Positions 7,904-17,719 of a stretch of 64,000 nucleotides of DNA are shown piece after piece. The stretch is from Pararhizobium capsulatum DSM 1112 (GTDB taxonomy: Bacteria > Pseudomonadota > Alphaproteobacteria > Rhizobiales > Rhizobiaceae). The notes under the pieces are model-generated. The model had not been told where the DNA came from, ran no database searches, and worked only from the letters and a program-made list of their open reading frames with translations. Both the position numbers and the translations under genes were made by a program. Numbering within the stretch: position 1 is the stretch's first letter; each line of letters opens with the position of its first letter. The stretch is from the NCBI RefSeq assembly GCF_030814475.1, contig NZ_JAUSVF010000001.1, positions 579,001-643,000 of the forward strand, in the 5' to 3' direction.

Positions 7904-10045
7904 ATGTTCGATACCCACACGGTAGAAATTGAATGGGCCGGCCGCCCGCTCAAGCTCGAAACCGGCAAGATCGCCCGTCAGGCCGACGGCGCGGTTCTCG
8001 CGACTTACGGCGAAACCGTCGTTCTGGCGACCGTCGTTTCGGCCAAGGCCCCGAAGCCCGGCCAGGACTTCTTCCCGCTGACCGTCAACTACCAGGAAAA
8101 GACCTACGCCGCCGGCAAGATCCCGGGTGGCTACTTCAAACGCGAAGGCCGTCCCTCGGAAAAGGAAACGCTGGTTTCCCGCCTGATCGACCGACCGATC
8201 CGCCCGCTCTTCCCGGAAGGTTACAAGAACGACACCCAGGTCGTCGTGACCGTCGTCCAGCATGACCTCGAAAATGATCCGGACGTCTTGTCGATGGTTG
8301 CAGCATCGGCTGCCCTGACCATCTCCGGCGTCCCCTTCATGGGCCCGGTCGGCGCTGCGCGCGTCGGTTACATCAACGGCGAATATGTCTTGAACCCGCA
8401 TCTCGACGAGATGGACGAGTCGGTGCTCGACCTCGTCGTTGCCGGCACGCAGGACGCCGTCCTGATGGTCGAATCGGAAGCCAAGGAACTCAACGAAGAG
8501 ATCATGCTCGGCGCCGTCATGTTCGGCCACAAGGGCTTCCAGCCGGTCATCGACGCGATCATCAAGCTCGCTGAAGTGGCCGCCAAGGAGCCGCGCGACT
8601 TCCAGCCGGAAGATCATTCGGAACTCGAAGCCGAAATGCTCGGCATCGCCGAAGCCGAACTGCGTGTTGCCTACAAGAACACTCAGAAGGCCGAGCGCTA
8701 CGCTGCCGTCGATGCCGTCAAGGCAAAGGTCAAGGCTCATTTCTTCCCGGAAGGTGCTGAGCCGAAGTACACGGCTGAAGTCATCGGTGCTGTCTTCAAG
8801 CACCTGCAGGCCAAGATCGTTCGCTGGAACATCCTCGACACCAAGAGCCGCATCGACGGCCGCGACCTGTCGACCGTTCGTCCGATCGTTTCGGAAGTCG
8901 GCATCCTGCCGCGTACCCATGGTTCGGCGCTGTTCACCCGCGGTGAAACCCAGGCGATCGTTGTCGCGACCCTCGGTACCGGCGAAGACGAACAGTACGT
9001 CGACAGCCTGACCGGCATGTACAAGGAGCGCTTCCTGCTCCATTACAACTTCCCTCCCTACTCGGTTGGTGAAACCGGCCGCATGGGTTCCCCGGGTCGC
9101 CGCGAAATCGGTCATGGCAAGCTCGCATGGCGCGCCATCCGTCCGATGCTGCCGTCTGCGGACCAGTTCCCCTACACGCTGCGCATCGTCTCCGAGATCA
9201 CCGAGTCCAATGGCTCGTCCTCGATGGCAACCGTCTGCGGCACCTCGCTTGCTCTGATGGATGCAGGCGTTCCGTTGGCAAAGCCGGTCGCCGGTATTGC
9301 CATGGGCCTGATCCTCGAAGGTGAACGCTTCGCCGTTCTCTCCGACATCCTCGGCGACGAAGATCACCTCGGCGACATGGACTTCAAGGTCGCCGGCACC
9401 GCCGACGGCATCACCTCGCTGCAGATGGACATCAAGATCGCCGGTATCACCGAAGAGATCATGAAGGTCGCGCTTGAGCAGGCACAGGGCGGTCGCAAGC
9501 ACATCCTCGGCGAGATGGCCAGTGCCATCACTGAAGGTCGCAGCCAGCTCGGCGAATTCGCACCGCGCATCGAAGTCATGAACATCCCGGTCGACAAGAT
9601 CCGTGAAGTCATCGGCTCCGGCGGCAAGGTCATCCGCGAAATCGTCGAAAAGACCGGCGCCAAGGTCAACATCGAAGACGACGGCACGATCAAGATCGCC
9701 TCTTCCTCGGCCAAGGAAATCGAAGCCGCTCGCAAGTGGATCCACTCGATCGTCGCTGAGCCGGAAGTCGGCCAGATCTACGAAGGCACGGTCGTCAAGA
9801 CCGCCGACTTCGGCGCTTTCGTCAACTTCTTCGGCCCGCGCGATGGCCTCGTGCACATCTCGCAGCTCGCTTCCGAGCGCGTTGCCAAGACCTCCGACAT
9901 CGTCAAGGAAGGCGACAAAGTCTGGGTCAAGCTGATGGGCTTCGACGAGCGTGGCAAGGTTCGCCTCTCGATGAAGGTCGTCGACCAGGCAACCGGCAAG
10001 GAACTCGCTGCCGATAAGAAGGGTGATGGCGAAGCTGCTGAATAA
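7904..10045 (+). CDS. pnp: polyribonucleotide nucleotidyltransferase (PNPase)
   Basis: 3'-5' phosphorolytic exoribonuclease and degradosome component, 713 residues, full length. Two RNase PH-like halves are present, with [20 protein letters not shown] in the first and [14 protein letters not shown] in the second. They are followed by a KH domain near residue 565 ([15 protein letters not shown]) and an S1 domain ([21 protein letters not shown]). The tail is rich in Lys and acidic residues. The gene is downstream of rpsO and ends at its own terminator. Confidence 0.98.
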   Translation: MFDTHTVEIEWAGRPLKLETGKIARQADGAVLATYGETVVLATVVSAKAPKPGQDFFPLTVNYQEKTYAAGKIPGGYFKREGRPSEKETLVSRLIDRPIRPLFPEGYKNDTQVVVTVVQHDLENDPDVLSMVAASAALTISGVPFMGPVGAARVGYINGEYVLNPHLDEMDESVLDLVVAGTQDAVLMVESEAKELNEEIMLGAVMFGHKGFQPVIDAIIKLAEVAAKEPRDFQPEDHSELEAEMLGIAEAELRVAYKNTQKAERYAAVDAVKAKVKAHFFPEGAEPKYTAEVIGAVFKHLQAKIVRWNILDTKSRIDGRDLSTVRPIVSEVGILPRTHGSALFTRGETQAIVVATLGTGEDEQYVDSLTGMYKERFLLHYNFPPYSVGETGRMGSPGRREIGHGKLAWRAIRPMLPSADQFPYTLRIVSEITESNGSSSMATVCGTSLALMDAGVPLAKPVAGIAMGLILEGERFAVLSDILGDEDHLGDMDFKVAGTADGITSLQMDIKIAGITEEIMKVALEQAQGGRKHILGEMASAITEGRSQLGEFAPRIEVMNIPVDKIREVIGSGGKVIREIVEKTGAKVNIEDDGTIKIASSSAKEIEAARKWIHSIVAEPEVGQIYEGTVVKTADFGAFVNFFGPRDGLVHISQLASERVAKTSDIVKEGDKVWVKLMGFDERGKVRLSMKVVDQATGKELAADKKGDGEAAE

Positions 10046-10070
10046 GCATTCGCGTCCTTCCTGACTATCC

Positions 10071-10104
10071 GGGCGCGGAGCATATCGTTCCGCGCCCTTT
10101 CTTT
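10071..10104 (+). terminator. intrinsic terminator after pnp
   Basis: A perfect 9-bp stem, GGGCGCGGA at 10071-10079 and TCCGCGCCC at 10089-10097, is followed by TTTCTTT. It is 26 bases after the pnp stop and directly before the methyltransferase gene. Confidence 0.85.
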
Positions 10105-10125
10105 ATCCTCCACGGGACTTCCGCC

Positions 10126-11148
10126 ATGAGCCGCGACACCTTGAAAACCCTTTTCTACCCCTTCGACAATGGCGTGCTGCCATCGCCGGGCGAAGGCGAG
10201 CGCGTGCTCTTTCTCGGCGCCGAGGCGGGCTACAGGCTGCCGGAAGGCTTTCTGGGTGAGATTGCTGCCGTCCAGCCACTGAAGCCGTTCCACAAGGCGC
10301 TGCAGGCCGCGCGCGTGAATGTTGCAACGTCTCCCGAAGGCGAGGACTATGACGTGGCTCTCGTTCTCTGCGGCAAGCACAAGGGCGAAAACGAAGACCG
10401 GATCGCCGAGGCGCTGAAGCGCACCAAGGTCGGCGGTACGGTCGTCGTTGCCGGTAGCAAGGAAGATGGCATCCAGTCGCTGCGCAAGCGTTTTACCCAG
10501 CTCGGCTGGGGTGGCGATTCGCTGCCGAAATACCATGGCGTCGCCTTCTGGTTCGGCCGGCCTGATGACGCCAATGCCGATCCGGTGATCGAGCGCTTCG
10601 CCAAGAAGCCGGTTCGTGTCGAAGGTCGTTTCGATGCAGCGCCCGGCATGTTTTCCCACGACCGTATTGATGCGGGCTCGGAACTTCTTGCATCGCGCCT
10701 GCCGACCGATTTCACGGGCCACGCGGCAGACTTTGGCGCGGGCTGGGGCTATCTCACCGTCATGCTCGCGGAAAAGTCACCCGGCCTGAAGGGCGTCGAT
10801 CTTTTCGAAGCCGATTTTCATGCGCTGGAAGCCGCCCGTACCAATATCGCCGTCAATGCGTCGAAAATCCCGACGCGTTTCCACTGGCAGGACCTGACCA
10901 GCGAAGAGCCGCGCGACAAGTTCGATCTCATCATCATGAATCCGCCTTTCCATGAAAGCCAGGCTGCTGAGCCGGCGCTTGGGGCGGCGATGATCCGCAT
11001 GGCTGCGAAGTCGCTTAAGATCGGCGGACGCCTGCTGATGGTCGCCAATCGCGGCTTGCCCTACGAGCCTGTCATGACCGAAGCTTTCAAGGAATGGGGC
11101 GAAACCTGCCGCAACGCGCGCTTCAAGGTCCTCTGGGGCCGTCGTTAA
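10126..11148 (+). CDS. rsmC: RsmC-like class I SAM-dependent methyltransferase
   Basis: 340-residue protein with two Rossmann-type halves, as in RsmC, which makes m2G1207 in 16S rRNA of the 30S subunit. The C-terminal catalytic half has a SAM motif near AADFGAGWGYLTVML, the acidic DLFEADFHALEAA and the base-binding motif IIMNPPFHES (NPPF). The N-terminal half is degenerate, as expected. The start MSRDTLKTLFYPF follows the pnp terminator. The specific target (G1207) is inferred from architecture; a related RlmG-type specificity is possible. Confidence 0.82.
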   Translation: MSRDTLKTLFYPFDNGVLPSPGEGERVLFLGAEAGYRLPEGFLGEIAAVQPLKPFHKALQAARVNVATSPEGEDYDVALVLCGKHKGENEDRIAEALKRTKVGGTVVVAGSKEDGIQSLRKRFTQLGWGGDSLPKYHGVAFWFGRPDDANADPVIERFAKKPVRVEGRFDAAPGMFSHDRIDAGSELLASRLPTDFTGHAADFGAGWGYLTVMLAEKSPGLKGVDLFEADFHALEAARTNIAVNASKIPTRFHWQDLTSEEPRDKFDLIIMNPPFHESQAAEPALGAAMIRMAAKSLKIGGRLLMVANRGLPYEPVMTEAFKEWGETCRNARFKVLWGRR

Positions 11149-11320
11149 GGTTGAAAGGTCTGGGCGCCCACTGTTGCCGCCCTGCGTCTGCATCGGATGC
11201 CGCTGAGCCATGCCATTTCGGCTGGAACCTGTTGCGTTGCAGCGGGATTAGGTTCACCATTCTTTTGCCGCATATCCTTGTCGCGTCCCGTTGGACGCGC
11301 CGGCTCGATGGAGCAAGACG

Positions 11321-11557
11321 ATGGGATTTGGACCTGCCCGCCCGCCTGTTACCGAAGATGTCGCGGGTGTGATTGTCAAGGATATCAAGAGCGGAGAGGG
11401 GCACAGCGCGACCTCCGAAGTGCCGCTTGCCTTCCAGACAGGTCGCCCACCGACTGATCCGGTGGTGCTCGGCGATACCCGCAAGCAGATGATGATGTTC
11501 GGCCTTTTCGCGTTCTGCACTCTCGCAGTGCTGCTTGCCGTCTGGGCGCTGGCCTGA
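11321..11557 (+). CDS. small tail-anchored membrane protein of unknown function
   Basis: 78 residues. A polar N-terminal 55 residues (MGFGPARPPVTEDVAG onward) is followed by one C-terminal hydrophobic segment, MMMFGLFAFCTLAVLLAVWALA, ending the protein. This topology suggests a tail-anchored inner-membrane protein facing the cytoplasm. I do not recognise the family. A GATGGAG stretch precedes the ATG at 11321; an in-frame TTG at 11291 is possible. It lies between rsmC and the convergent htpG. Confidence 0.65.
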   Translation: MGFGPARPPVTEDVAGVIVKDIKSGEGHSATSEVPLAFQTGRPPTDPVVLGDTRKQMMMFGLFAFCTLAVLLAVWALA

Positions 11558-11624
11558 CGGCTGATCTTACCTGCGTCGACCAGATCGCCGCAGATCCATA
11601 GGATACCGAGGCTATCGGAGAGTT

Positions 11625-11653
11625 GGCACCGGCCGCCTGTTCCAGCCGGTGCC
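11625..11653 (-). terminator. possible hairpin terminator at the 3' end of htpG
   Basis: An inverted repeat, GGCACCGGC at 11625-11633 and GCCGGTGCC at 11645-11653, lies just past the htpG stop. There is no T-tract on either side, so termination strength is doubtful. It may instead stabilise the mRNA end. Confidence 0.4.
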
Positions 11654-11658
11654 TCACA

Positions 11659-13542
11659 TCAAGCCTTCAGAGCCCGCGAAAACAAACGCGAAAGCCGCTC
11701 TGCAAAGGCGCGTGGGTCCGACGGCCGATCACCATCGAGAATACGCGCCTGATCCAGCAGCAGATTGACGGCATCTGCACGGAAAGCCTCGTTGCCATTG
11801 GCCGCCACGGCGGCGATCAGGGCGTTGTCCGGATTGACCTCGAGGATCGGCTTGGCGGCGGCATCAAGCCGGCCCGCACCCTGCAGCATTTTTTCGAGTT
11901 GACGATCAGGCCCGTGTTCGGGTGCCACGAGGCAGACGGCGCTTTCGGTAAGGCGATCCGAAGTGCGGACATCAGAAACGGCGTCGGCAAGCGCCATTTT
12001 CGCGAAAGCGATGAAGTCTTTCACCGCCTCCGTCGTCTCAGCGCTCGGCTTCTCCTTGGCGTCAAGTTTCGGCACCTGCGCAAGATCAGACGTCCCTTGC
12101 GTGATCGACTTGAACGGCTTGCCCTCGAAGTCAGGCGCTGCCGTTACCCAGAAGCTGTCGATCGAATCCGTCAGCAACAGCACCTCGATCCCGCGGGCGC
12201 GAAAACCTTCGAGCTGCGGTGATGCTTGCAATTGGCCGAGATTGTCGCCGGTGAGGTAATAGATCGCCGCCTGCGCATCCTTCATGTCCTTGACGTAGTC
12301 GGCAAGCGAGCGATGCTCGTCGCCGGAGGCGGTCGTGCGAAAGCGGGCGAGCGTCATCAGCTGGCCGCGGCGCTCGAAATCGTCGTAGATGCCTTCCTTG
12401 ATGACGGGGCCGAAGGCATCCCAGAGCTTGGCGAAAGCGTCTTTATCACTGTCTGCCAGCTTCTCGATGGCGGTGAGCACGCGGCTCGTCAGGCCCTTGC
12501 GGATGGCAGACAGGATCGGGCTTTCCTGGATCATCTCGCGCGAGACGTTGAGCGGCAGGTCTGATGTATCGACGAGCCCGCGCACGAAGCGCAGATAGCG
12601 CGGCATCAGTTCAGCGTCATCGGTGATGAAGACGCGCTTCACATAGAGCTTCATCCGGCCCTTACCGGTCGGATCGAAAAGATCGTACGGCTTGGAGGTC
12701 GGCACGAAGGCAAGGCCGGTATATTCGTGGCGGCCTTCGGCGCGGAAATGCACCGTCAGCGCCGGCTCGTCATATTGGCCGGCGACGCTGCGGTAGAAAT
12801 CGGCGTATTCTTCCTTGGTGATCTCGTTGCGCAACCGCGTCCAGAGCGCCGTGCCGTCGCCGACCCGGCTCGTTTCGCCTGAGGGCAGTTCGACGAGATC
12901 GATCGGCACCGGCACATGGCCGGACTGCTCCTTGACGATGCGCTCGACGCTCCATTTCGACGTGTAGGACTTGGCGTCGTCCATTAGCTGCAAGGTGATG
13001 CGCGTGCCGCGTTCCGGTGCATCGGTAAGTTCGACGGCTTCGACCGTGTAGCTTCCCTGGCCGTCCGACGACCAGCGCCACGCGTGTTCGCTGCCGGCGC
13101 GGCGGGAGACGACGTCAACCCGGCTTGCGGCCATGAAGGCGGAATAGAAGCCGACGCCGAACTGACCGATCAGTTGGGTGCCGTCGCCGGCCTTGGCCGC
13201 CTCAATGCGCTCCATGAATGCACGCGTGCCCGAGCGAGCGATCGTGCCCAGCGCCTCGATCATCTCATCGCGACTCATGCCGATGCCGTTATCGGCGACA
13301 ACAAGGCGATTTTCCGGTTCCAGGGACAGAGTAATGCGCGGAGAACGATCGGAGCCTAAAAGTTCTGGTGCGCTGATCGCCTCGTAGCGCAGTTTCTCGC
13401 AGGCATCGGCCGCGTTCGAGATCAGTTCGCGCAGAAAGACATCCTTGTCCGAATAGACCGAGTGCACCATGAGGTGAAGCAGGCGGGCGACATCGGCTTC
13501 GAAGACGTGATTTTCGACAGGTTTTTCAGGAGCATCGCTCAT
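11659..13542 (-). CDS. htpG: molecular chaperone HtpG (Hsp90)
   Basis: Cytosolic Hsp90 homologue, 627 residues. The GHKL ATPase motifs are in order: FLRELISNAADACEKLRY, ADNGIGMSRDEMIEALGT and GQFGVGFYSAFM. The middle and C-terminal dimerisation domains are full length. The ATG at 13542, beginning MSDAPEKPVENHVFEADV, has an AGAGG ribosome-binding site; an in-frame extension upstream lacks family similarity. It lies 90 bases downstream of fabI on the same strand, a gap long enough for its own promoter. Confidence 0.97.
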   Translation of the reverse strand: MSDAPEKPVENHVFEADVARLLHLMVHSVYSDKDVFLRELISNAADACEKLRYEAISAPELLGSDRSPRITLSLEPENRLVVADNGIGMSRDEMIEALGTIARSGTRAFMERIEAAKAGDGTQLIGQFGVGFYSAFMAASRVDVVSRRAGSEHAWRWSSDGQGSYTVEAVELTDAPERGTRITLQLMDDAKSYTSKWSVERIVKEQSGHVPVPIDLVELPSGETSRVGDGTALWTRLRNEITKEEYADFYRSVAGQYDEPALTVHFRAEGRHEYTGLAFVPTSKPYDLFDPTGKGRMKLYVKRVFITDDAELMPRYLRFVRGLVDTSDLPLNVSREMIQESPILSAIRKGLTSRVLTAIEKLADSDKDAFAKLWDAFGPVIKEGIYDDFERRGQLMTLARFRTTASGDEHRSLADYVKDMKDAQAAIYYLTGDNLGQLQASPQLEGFRARGIEVLLLTDSIDSFWVTAAPDFEGKPFKSITQGTSDLAQVPKLDAKEKPSAETTEAVKDFIAFAKMALADAVSDVRTSDRLTESAVCLVAPEHGPDRQLEKMLQGAGRLDAAAKPILEVNPDNALIAAVAANGNEAFRADAVNLLLDQARILDGDRPSDPRAFAERLSRLFSRALKA

Positions 13543-13632
13543 GCTTGAATTGCCTCTGACATGTTGGATTGGATGGCTCGTAACTGGCGAGCCGCGACCC
13601 AAAAATCAAGAGGCAATTTCAAGCAGGCGACG

Positions 13633-14439
13633 TTACTCGCTATCGGCGCTGCGGAGCGTGTCGAGCGCAGGCATCGAGGTGATGTTGTAGCCGCTATCGA
13701 CATAGTGGATCTCGCCGGTAACGCCACGCGAAAGATCGGATAGCAGGTAGAGTGCCGAGCTACCGACATCCTCGATCGTCACGGTACGACGCATCGGGGA
13801 GTTCTTCTGCTGCCAGGAGAGCATCGCGCGGGCGTCCGAGATACCGGCACCCGCAAGCGTGCGGATCGGGCCGGCCGAGATCGCGTTGACGCGGATGCCG
13901 TTCTGGCCATAGTCGGCGGCCAGATAGCGTACAGATGCTTCGAGAGCCGCCTTGGCGACGCCCATGACGTTGTAGTTCGGCATGACACGCACCGAGCCGC
14001 CGTAGGTCAGGGTCAGCATCGCGCCGCCATCGGCCATCAGTGCTGCCGCGCGCTTGGCGATTTCGGTGAACGAGAAACAGGAAATGACCATCGTGCGGCT
14101 GAAATTGTCACGCGAGGTGTCGGCATAGAGGCCCTTCAACTCGTTCTTGTCGGAGAAGCCGATGGCGTGCACGACGAAATCGAGCTTGCCCCACCTCTCC
14201 TTCAGCGCATCGATGACAGCATCGACCGAGGCAAGATCCTCGACGTCGCAGGGCAGCAGGATGTCGGAGCCGGCTTCGGCCGCTAGCGGCTTCACGCGCT
14301 TTCCGAGCGCTTCGCCCTGGTAGGTGAAGGCAAGTTCGGCACCGGCGCCGGCCAGCGCCTTGGCGATGCCCCAGGCGATCGAGTGATTGTTGGCAACCCC
14401 CATGATGAGGCCGCGTTTTCCTGCCATGATACCGGTCAT
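13633..14439 (-). CDS. fabI: enoyl-[acyl-carrier-protein] reductase FabI
   Basis: NADH-dependent enoyl-ACP reductase of type II fatty acid synthesis, 268 residues. The glycine-rich cofactor motif is IMGVANNHSIAWGIAKAL, and the active site Y-x6-K is NYNVMGVAKAALE. It is the third gene of the leftward fabA-fabB-fabI operon, starting 4 bases after the fabB stop. A second in-frame ATG 12 bases later is an alternative start. Rhizobia often carry a second fabI elsewhere, so this copy may serve mainly the unsaturated branch (inference). Confidence 0.95.
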   Translation of the reverse strand: MTGIMAGKRGLIMGVANNHSIAWGIAKALAGAGAELAFTYQGEALGKRVKPLAAEAGSDILLPCDVEDLASVDAVIDALKERWGKLDFVVHAIGFSDKNELKGLYADTSRDNFSRTMVISCFSFTEIAKRAAALMADGGAMLTLTYGGSVRVMPNYNVMGVAKAALEASVRYLAADYGQNGIRVNAISAGPIRTLAGAGISDARAMLSWQQKNSPMRRTVTIEDVGSSALYLLSDLSRGVTGEIHYVDSGYNITSMPALDTLRSADSE

Positions 14440-14443
14440 TGTC

Positions 14444-15667
14444 TTACCCGTTGTAGCGCTGGAATACGAGCGTCGCGTTGGTGCCGCCGAAGCCGAAGGA
14501 GTTGGAAAGCACCGTGTCGATCTTGGCGTTGTCGATGCGCTTGCGCACGATCGGAACGCCCTCGAATTCTGGGTCGAGTTCGGTGATATGGGCGCTTTCG
14601 CCGATAAAGCCGGCCTGCATCATCAGAAGGCCATAGATCGATTCCTGCACGCCGGCAGCACCGAGCGAATGGCCGGTCAGCGACTTGGTCGACTGGACGT
14701 GCGGGATCTTGGAACCGAAGACTTCGCGGATCGCGCCGATTTCCTTCGAATCGCCGACCGGCGTCGACGTTCCGTGCGTGTTGACGTAATCGACCTCGCC
14801 CTTCACGGTCGCCAGTGCCTGACGCATGCAGCGGATCGCACCTTCTCCAGAAGGCGCAACCATGTCGTAGCCATCGGAGGTCGCCCCGTAGCCGGTGATT
14901 TCGGCATAAATCTTTGCGCCGCGAGCCTTGGCGTGCTCCAGTTCTTCGAGAATGAGAACACCAGCACCGCCGGCAATGACGAAGCCGTCGCGGGAGACGT
15001 CATAGGCGCGCGAGGCGGTAGAGGGCGTATTGTTGTACTTGGAGGACATCGCGCCCATGGCGTCGAAGAGGTTGGACATGGTCCAGTCGAGGTCTTCGTG
15101 ACCGCCGGCAAACATGACATCCTGCTTGCCCCACTGGATCATTTCCATAGCGTTGCCGATGCAGTGCGCCGAGGTCGAGCAGGCAGACGAGATCGAGTAG
15201 TTGACGCCGTGGATCTTGAACCACGTCGCAAGCGTCGCCGAAGCCGTAGACGACATTGCCTTCGGTACGGCAAACGGGCCGATGCGCTTGGGCGAGTTGT
15301 TTTTGATGGTGATTTCGGCCGCGTCGATCAGCGTGCGGGTCGAAGGGCCACCCGAGCCCATGATGATGCCGGTGCGCTCGTTGCCGCCAATGTCCTTGTC
15401 TTCAAGGCCCGAGTCGGCAATCGCCTGCTTCATCGCCACATGGTTCCAGGTACCGCCCTGCGACAGGAAGCGGGCGGCGCGGCGATCAACGAGATCGGAC
15501 GTATCGATGTTCGGCGCGCCCCAGACCTGGCACCTGAAGCCATGCTCGGCGAAATCGTTGGAAAACGTGATGCCGGACTTGGCTTCGCGCAGCGACGCGG
15601 TGACCTCCTGTGCATCATTCCCGATTGAGGAAACGATCCCCAGACCCGTGACAACAACCCGTCTCAT
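14444..15667 (-). CDS. fabB: beta-ketoacyl-ACP synthase I FabB
   Basis: Condensing enzyme, 407 residues, that elongates the cis-3-decenoyl-ACP made by FabA and so commits to unsaturated fatty acids. Catalytic residues are visible: Cys in [16 protein letters not shown], His in [12 protein letters not shown] and His in [17 protein letters not shown] ribosome-binding site precedes the ATG. It is located between fabA (50-base gap) and fabI. The FabA partnership is the main reason for calling FabB rather than FabF. Confidence 0.96.
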   Translation of the reverse strand: MRRVVVTGLGIVSSIGNDAQEVTASLREAKSGITFSNDFAEHGFRCQVWGAPNIDTSDLVDRRAARFLSQGGTWNHVAMKQAIADSGLEDKDIGGNERTGIIMGSGGPSTRTLIDAAEITIKNNSPKRIGPFAVPKAMSSTASATLATWFKIHGVNYSISSACSTSAHCIGNAMEMIQWGKQDVMFAGGHEDLDWTMSNLFDAMGAMSSKYNNTPSTASRAYDVSRDGFVIAGGAGVLILEELEHAKARGAKIYAEITGYGATSDGYDMVAPSGEGAIRCMRQALATVKGEVDYVNTHGTSTPVGDSKEIGAIREVFGSKIPHVQSTKSLTGHSLGAAGVQESIYGLLMMQAGFIGESAHITELDPEFEGVPIVRKRIDNAKIDTVLSNSFGFGGTNATLVFQRYNG

Positions 15668-15717
15668 GTCGATGACCTCTTCTTTGATTTCGCTGCTTAC
15701 GGCTTCAGGGCCGCGGT

Positions 15718-16230
15718 TCAGGCAGCTTTTTCCTTGGACAGGCCGACGCGCAGGTCGGATGCCTGGTAAATGGTCTCGCCATCGGCCTTCAGCCAGCCGT
15801 CGGCCGTGCCGAGCACGAGGCGGCCGCGCATGACGCGCTTGAAGTCGATGCCGTATTCGAGAAGCTTGACGTTCGGACGGACCATGCCCTTGAACTTCAC
15901 TTCACCGGTCGAAAGCGCCATACCACGACCTTCTTCGCCGAGCCATCCGAGGAAGAAGCCGGTCAGCTGCCACATGCCATCGAGGCCAAGGCAGCCTGGC
16001 ATGATCGGGTTGCCCTGGAAGTGGCAGGGGAAGTACCAATCATCCGGACGCACGTCGTATTCGGCGCGGATGTAGCCCTTGTCGTGCGCACCGCCGGTCT
16101 CGGAGATATCGGTGATGCGATGAACCATCAGCATCGGCGGCAGGGGAAGCTGGGCATTGCCGGGGCCAAACAATTCGCCACGACCGCAAGCGAGAATTTC
16201 TTCATAGTTGAAGCTGGATTGTCTGGTCAT
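15718..16230 (-). CDS. fabA: 3-hydroxydecanoyl-ACP dehydratase/isomerase FabA
   Basis: Bifunctional dehydratase/isomerase that introduces the cis double bond at C10. It has 170 residues, almost the same as E. coli FabA. The hot-dog active site [19 protein letters not shown] carries the catalytic His and Asp. The ATG at 16230 ([22 protein letters not shown]) matches the family start; an upstream in-frame extension is not conserved in character. It is the first gene of the fabA-fabB-fabI operon and is divergent from irr. Confidence 0.97.
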   Translation of the reverse strand: MTRQSSFNYEEILACGRGELFGPGNAQLPLPPMLMVHRITDISETGGAHDKGYIRAEYDVRPDDWYFPCHFQGNPIMPGCLGLDGMWQLTGFFLGWLGEEGRGMALSTGEVKFKGMVRPNVKLLEYGIDFKRVMRGRLVLGTADGWLKADGETIYQASDLRVGLSKEKAA

Positions 16231-16551
16231 GGACTGTCGTTTCCCCACTGCGCAAGGTTTTTCGTTGACTTTGTGTAGACGAAGACGGAACGGATTTGAA
16301 GCCAATGCAGAATGCTTGCAATCCGTGCGCCCCGGCTTTTCTGTGCTGGACACAAGGCCCGTTGCCGCCGTCGCATACATGAAGGGGGTTGCAACAGCCA
16401 GAGTTAATTGCCTTTTGCCCCCAGAATAGGGCCGTTTTCGAGCGAGAACGGCCGCCTTAGCCTCTGCTAACTATTGAAAGCACGATGCTTAAAAGTTATA
16501 TCGGCACAGAAGATGCATTTCGCAATAGCCAGAAGGGCCCGGCTCTATCTT
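16231..16551. promoter_or_regulatory. fabA-irr divergent intergenic region with an irr promoter
   Basis: 321 bases with no gene. A sigma70-type promoter for irr is seen: TTGAAA at 16474-16479, a 16-base spacer, then TTATAT at 16496-16501. Transcription should begin near 16508. Just upstream lies an inverted repeat, GGCCGTTTTC at 16430-16439 and GAGAACGGCC at 16444-16453, with one mismatch between the arms. It could be an operator or a short RNA stem. I could not place the fabA promoter with confidence. Confidence 0.5.
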
Positions 16552-16971
16552 ATGAAGACTGCTTTGGAAATCGGTTCGGAAGACCGCCTGCGCCACTACG
16601 GCCTTCGTCCGACGCGCCAGCGCATGGCGCTTGCCGAGCTGATCTTTGCGAAGGGTGACCGGCATCTGACGGTCGAAGAGCTGCATGAAGAAGCGGTAAC
16701 GGCCGGCGTGCCCGTATCGCTCGCCACCGTCTACAACACGCTGCACCAGTTTACCGAAGCCGGCATGATCCGGGTTCTGGCCGTCGAAAGTGCCAAGACC
16801 TACTTCGACACCAACGTTTCTGACCATCACCACTTCTTCGTCGAAGGCGAAAACGAGGTGCTGGATATTCCGGTCAACAATATCTCGATCGGCAACCTGC
16901 CCGAGCCACCACCCGGCATGGAAATCGCCCATGTCGATGTGGTGATCCGCCTGCGTGCCAAGCGCGGCTAG
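16552..16971 (+). CDS. irr: iron response regulator Irr (Fur family)
   Basis: Haem-responsive transcriptional regulator that replaces Fur as iron regulator in rhizobia. It represses haem synthesis and iron-storage genes at low iron. 139 residues: a winged-helix (GLRPTRQRMALAELIF, SLATVYNTLHQFTEAGMI), then the Irr-typical DHHHFFVEGENEVLDIP with the HHH haem/metal motif. There is no Cys-Pro haem regulatory motif at the N-terminus, as in Rhizobium rather than Bradyrhizobium Irr. The ATG at 16552 is preferred: an upstream in-frame ATG at 16513 lies almost at the predicted transcription start. Confidence 0.93.
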   Translation: MKTALEIGSEDRLRHYGLRPTRQRMALAELIFAKGDRHLTVEELHEEAVTAGVPVSLATVYNTLHQFTEAGMIRVLAVESAKTYFDTNVSDHHHFFVEGENEVLDIPVNNISIGNLPEPPPGMEIAHVDVVIRLRAKRG

Positions 16972-17033
16972 CTAGGTTCTATTTCCCACAATCCTGCTGC
17001 TTCTATCGCGCCGCTCGCACCACGAGCGCATTG

Positions 17034-17678
17034 TCAGATCACGTCGTTAGGATCTCGAGGAGGTCGCGGGTCACCGACCGGCAATGTCCAGCCATATTTG
17101 AGCGCACCGCCGCGGATACAGAAAGCGGCAAGCACACCCAGTGCGGAGGCAATCGTCAGCGGCGCGCCGAAATAGCTGAGACCGGTGAAGACGCAGGCGC
17201 CGACCAAGGCTGCGGTGACATAGATTTCCGGCCGCATCAGAACTGACGGTTCGCCGGCCAGAAGGTCGCGCAGAATTCCCCCGAATGTCGCCGTCAGCAT
17301 GCCGGTCACAAGTGCCACAATCGGCGAGCCCGTTGCGGCAAGTCCTTTTGCTGCGCCCATGACGCAATAGGCGGAAAGCCCGATCGCATCGAGCCAGACC
17401 AGAAACCAGTAGCGCGATTCCATGCGTCGTGCCGAGAAGAAGACGATAAGCCCAGCGCAGCAACAGACGACAAGGTATAGCGGGTTCCTGATCCAGAAGA
17501 CGGGGGTCGCCCCTAGCACCAGATCCCGAAGCGTCCCGCCGCCAATGCCGGTCACGGCAGCAAAGAAGATGTAGCCGATGATATCGAGATGTTTTCGCGA
17601 TGCTGCCAAGGCGCCTGTCGCGGCAAAAACCGCAACACCGGCATAATCGAGCATTTCAAGATTGGACGTTATCGTCAC
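17034..17678 (-). CDS. TRIC-type (UPF0126) membrane channel protein
   Basis: Seven-helix membrane protein of 214 residues of the prokaryotic TRIC/UPF0126 family, trimeric cation-channel-like. The internal duplication is visible: GIGGGTLRDLVLGATPVF in the first half and TFGGILRDLLAGEPSVL in the second. The cytoplasmic tail is short (PRPPRDPNDVI). It is probably co-transcribed after the YdcF-like gene (41-base gap) and is convergent with irr. Ion selectivity cannot be judged. Confidence 0.85.
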   Translation of the reverse strand: MTITSNLEMLDYAGVAVFAATGALAASRKHLDIIGYIFFAAVTGIGGGTLRDLVLGATPVFWIRNPLYLVVCCCAGLIVFFSARRMESRYWFLVWLDAIGLSAYCVMGAAKGLAATGSPIVALVTGMLTATFGGILRDLLAGEPSVLMRPEIYVTAALVGACVFTGLSYFGAPLTIASALGVLAAFCIRGGALKYGWTLPVGDPRPPRDPNDVI

Positions 17679-17719
17679 TCACCGTCTCCCGGAAGTCATG
17701 GACTGCTGCCGAAGGTCGC

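Noticed and set aside
7862..9856. A 664-codon open frame on the strand opposite pnp
   Set aside because: It runs antisense through a highly conserved gene, its product is dominated by Asp, Glu, Arg and His in a pattern typical of the complement of GC-rich codons, and no domain is visible.
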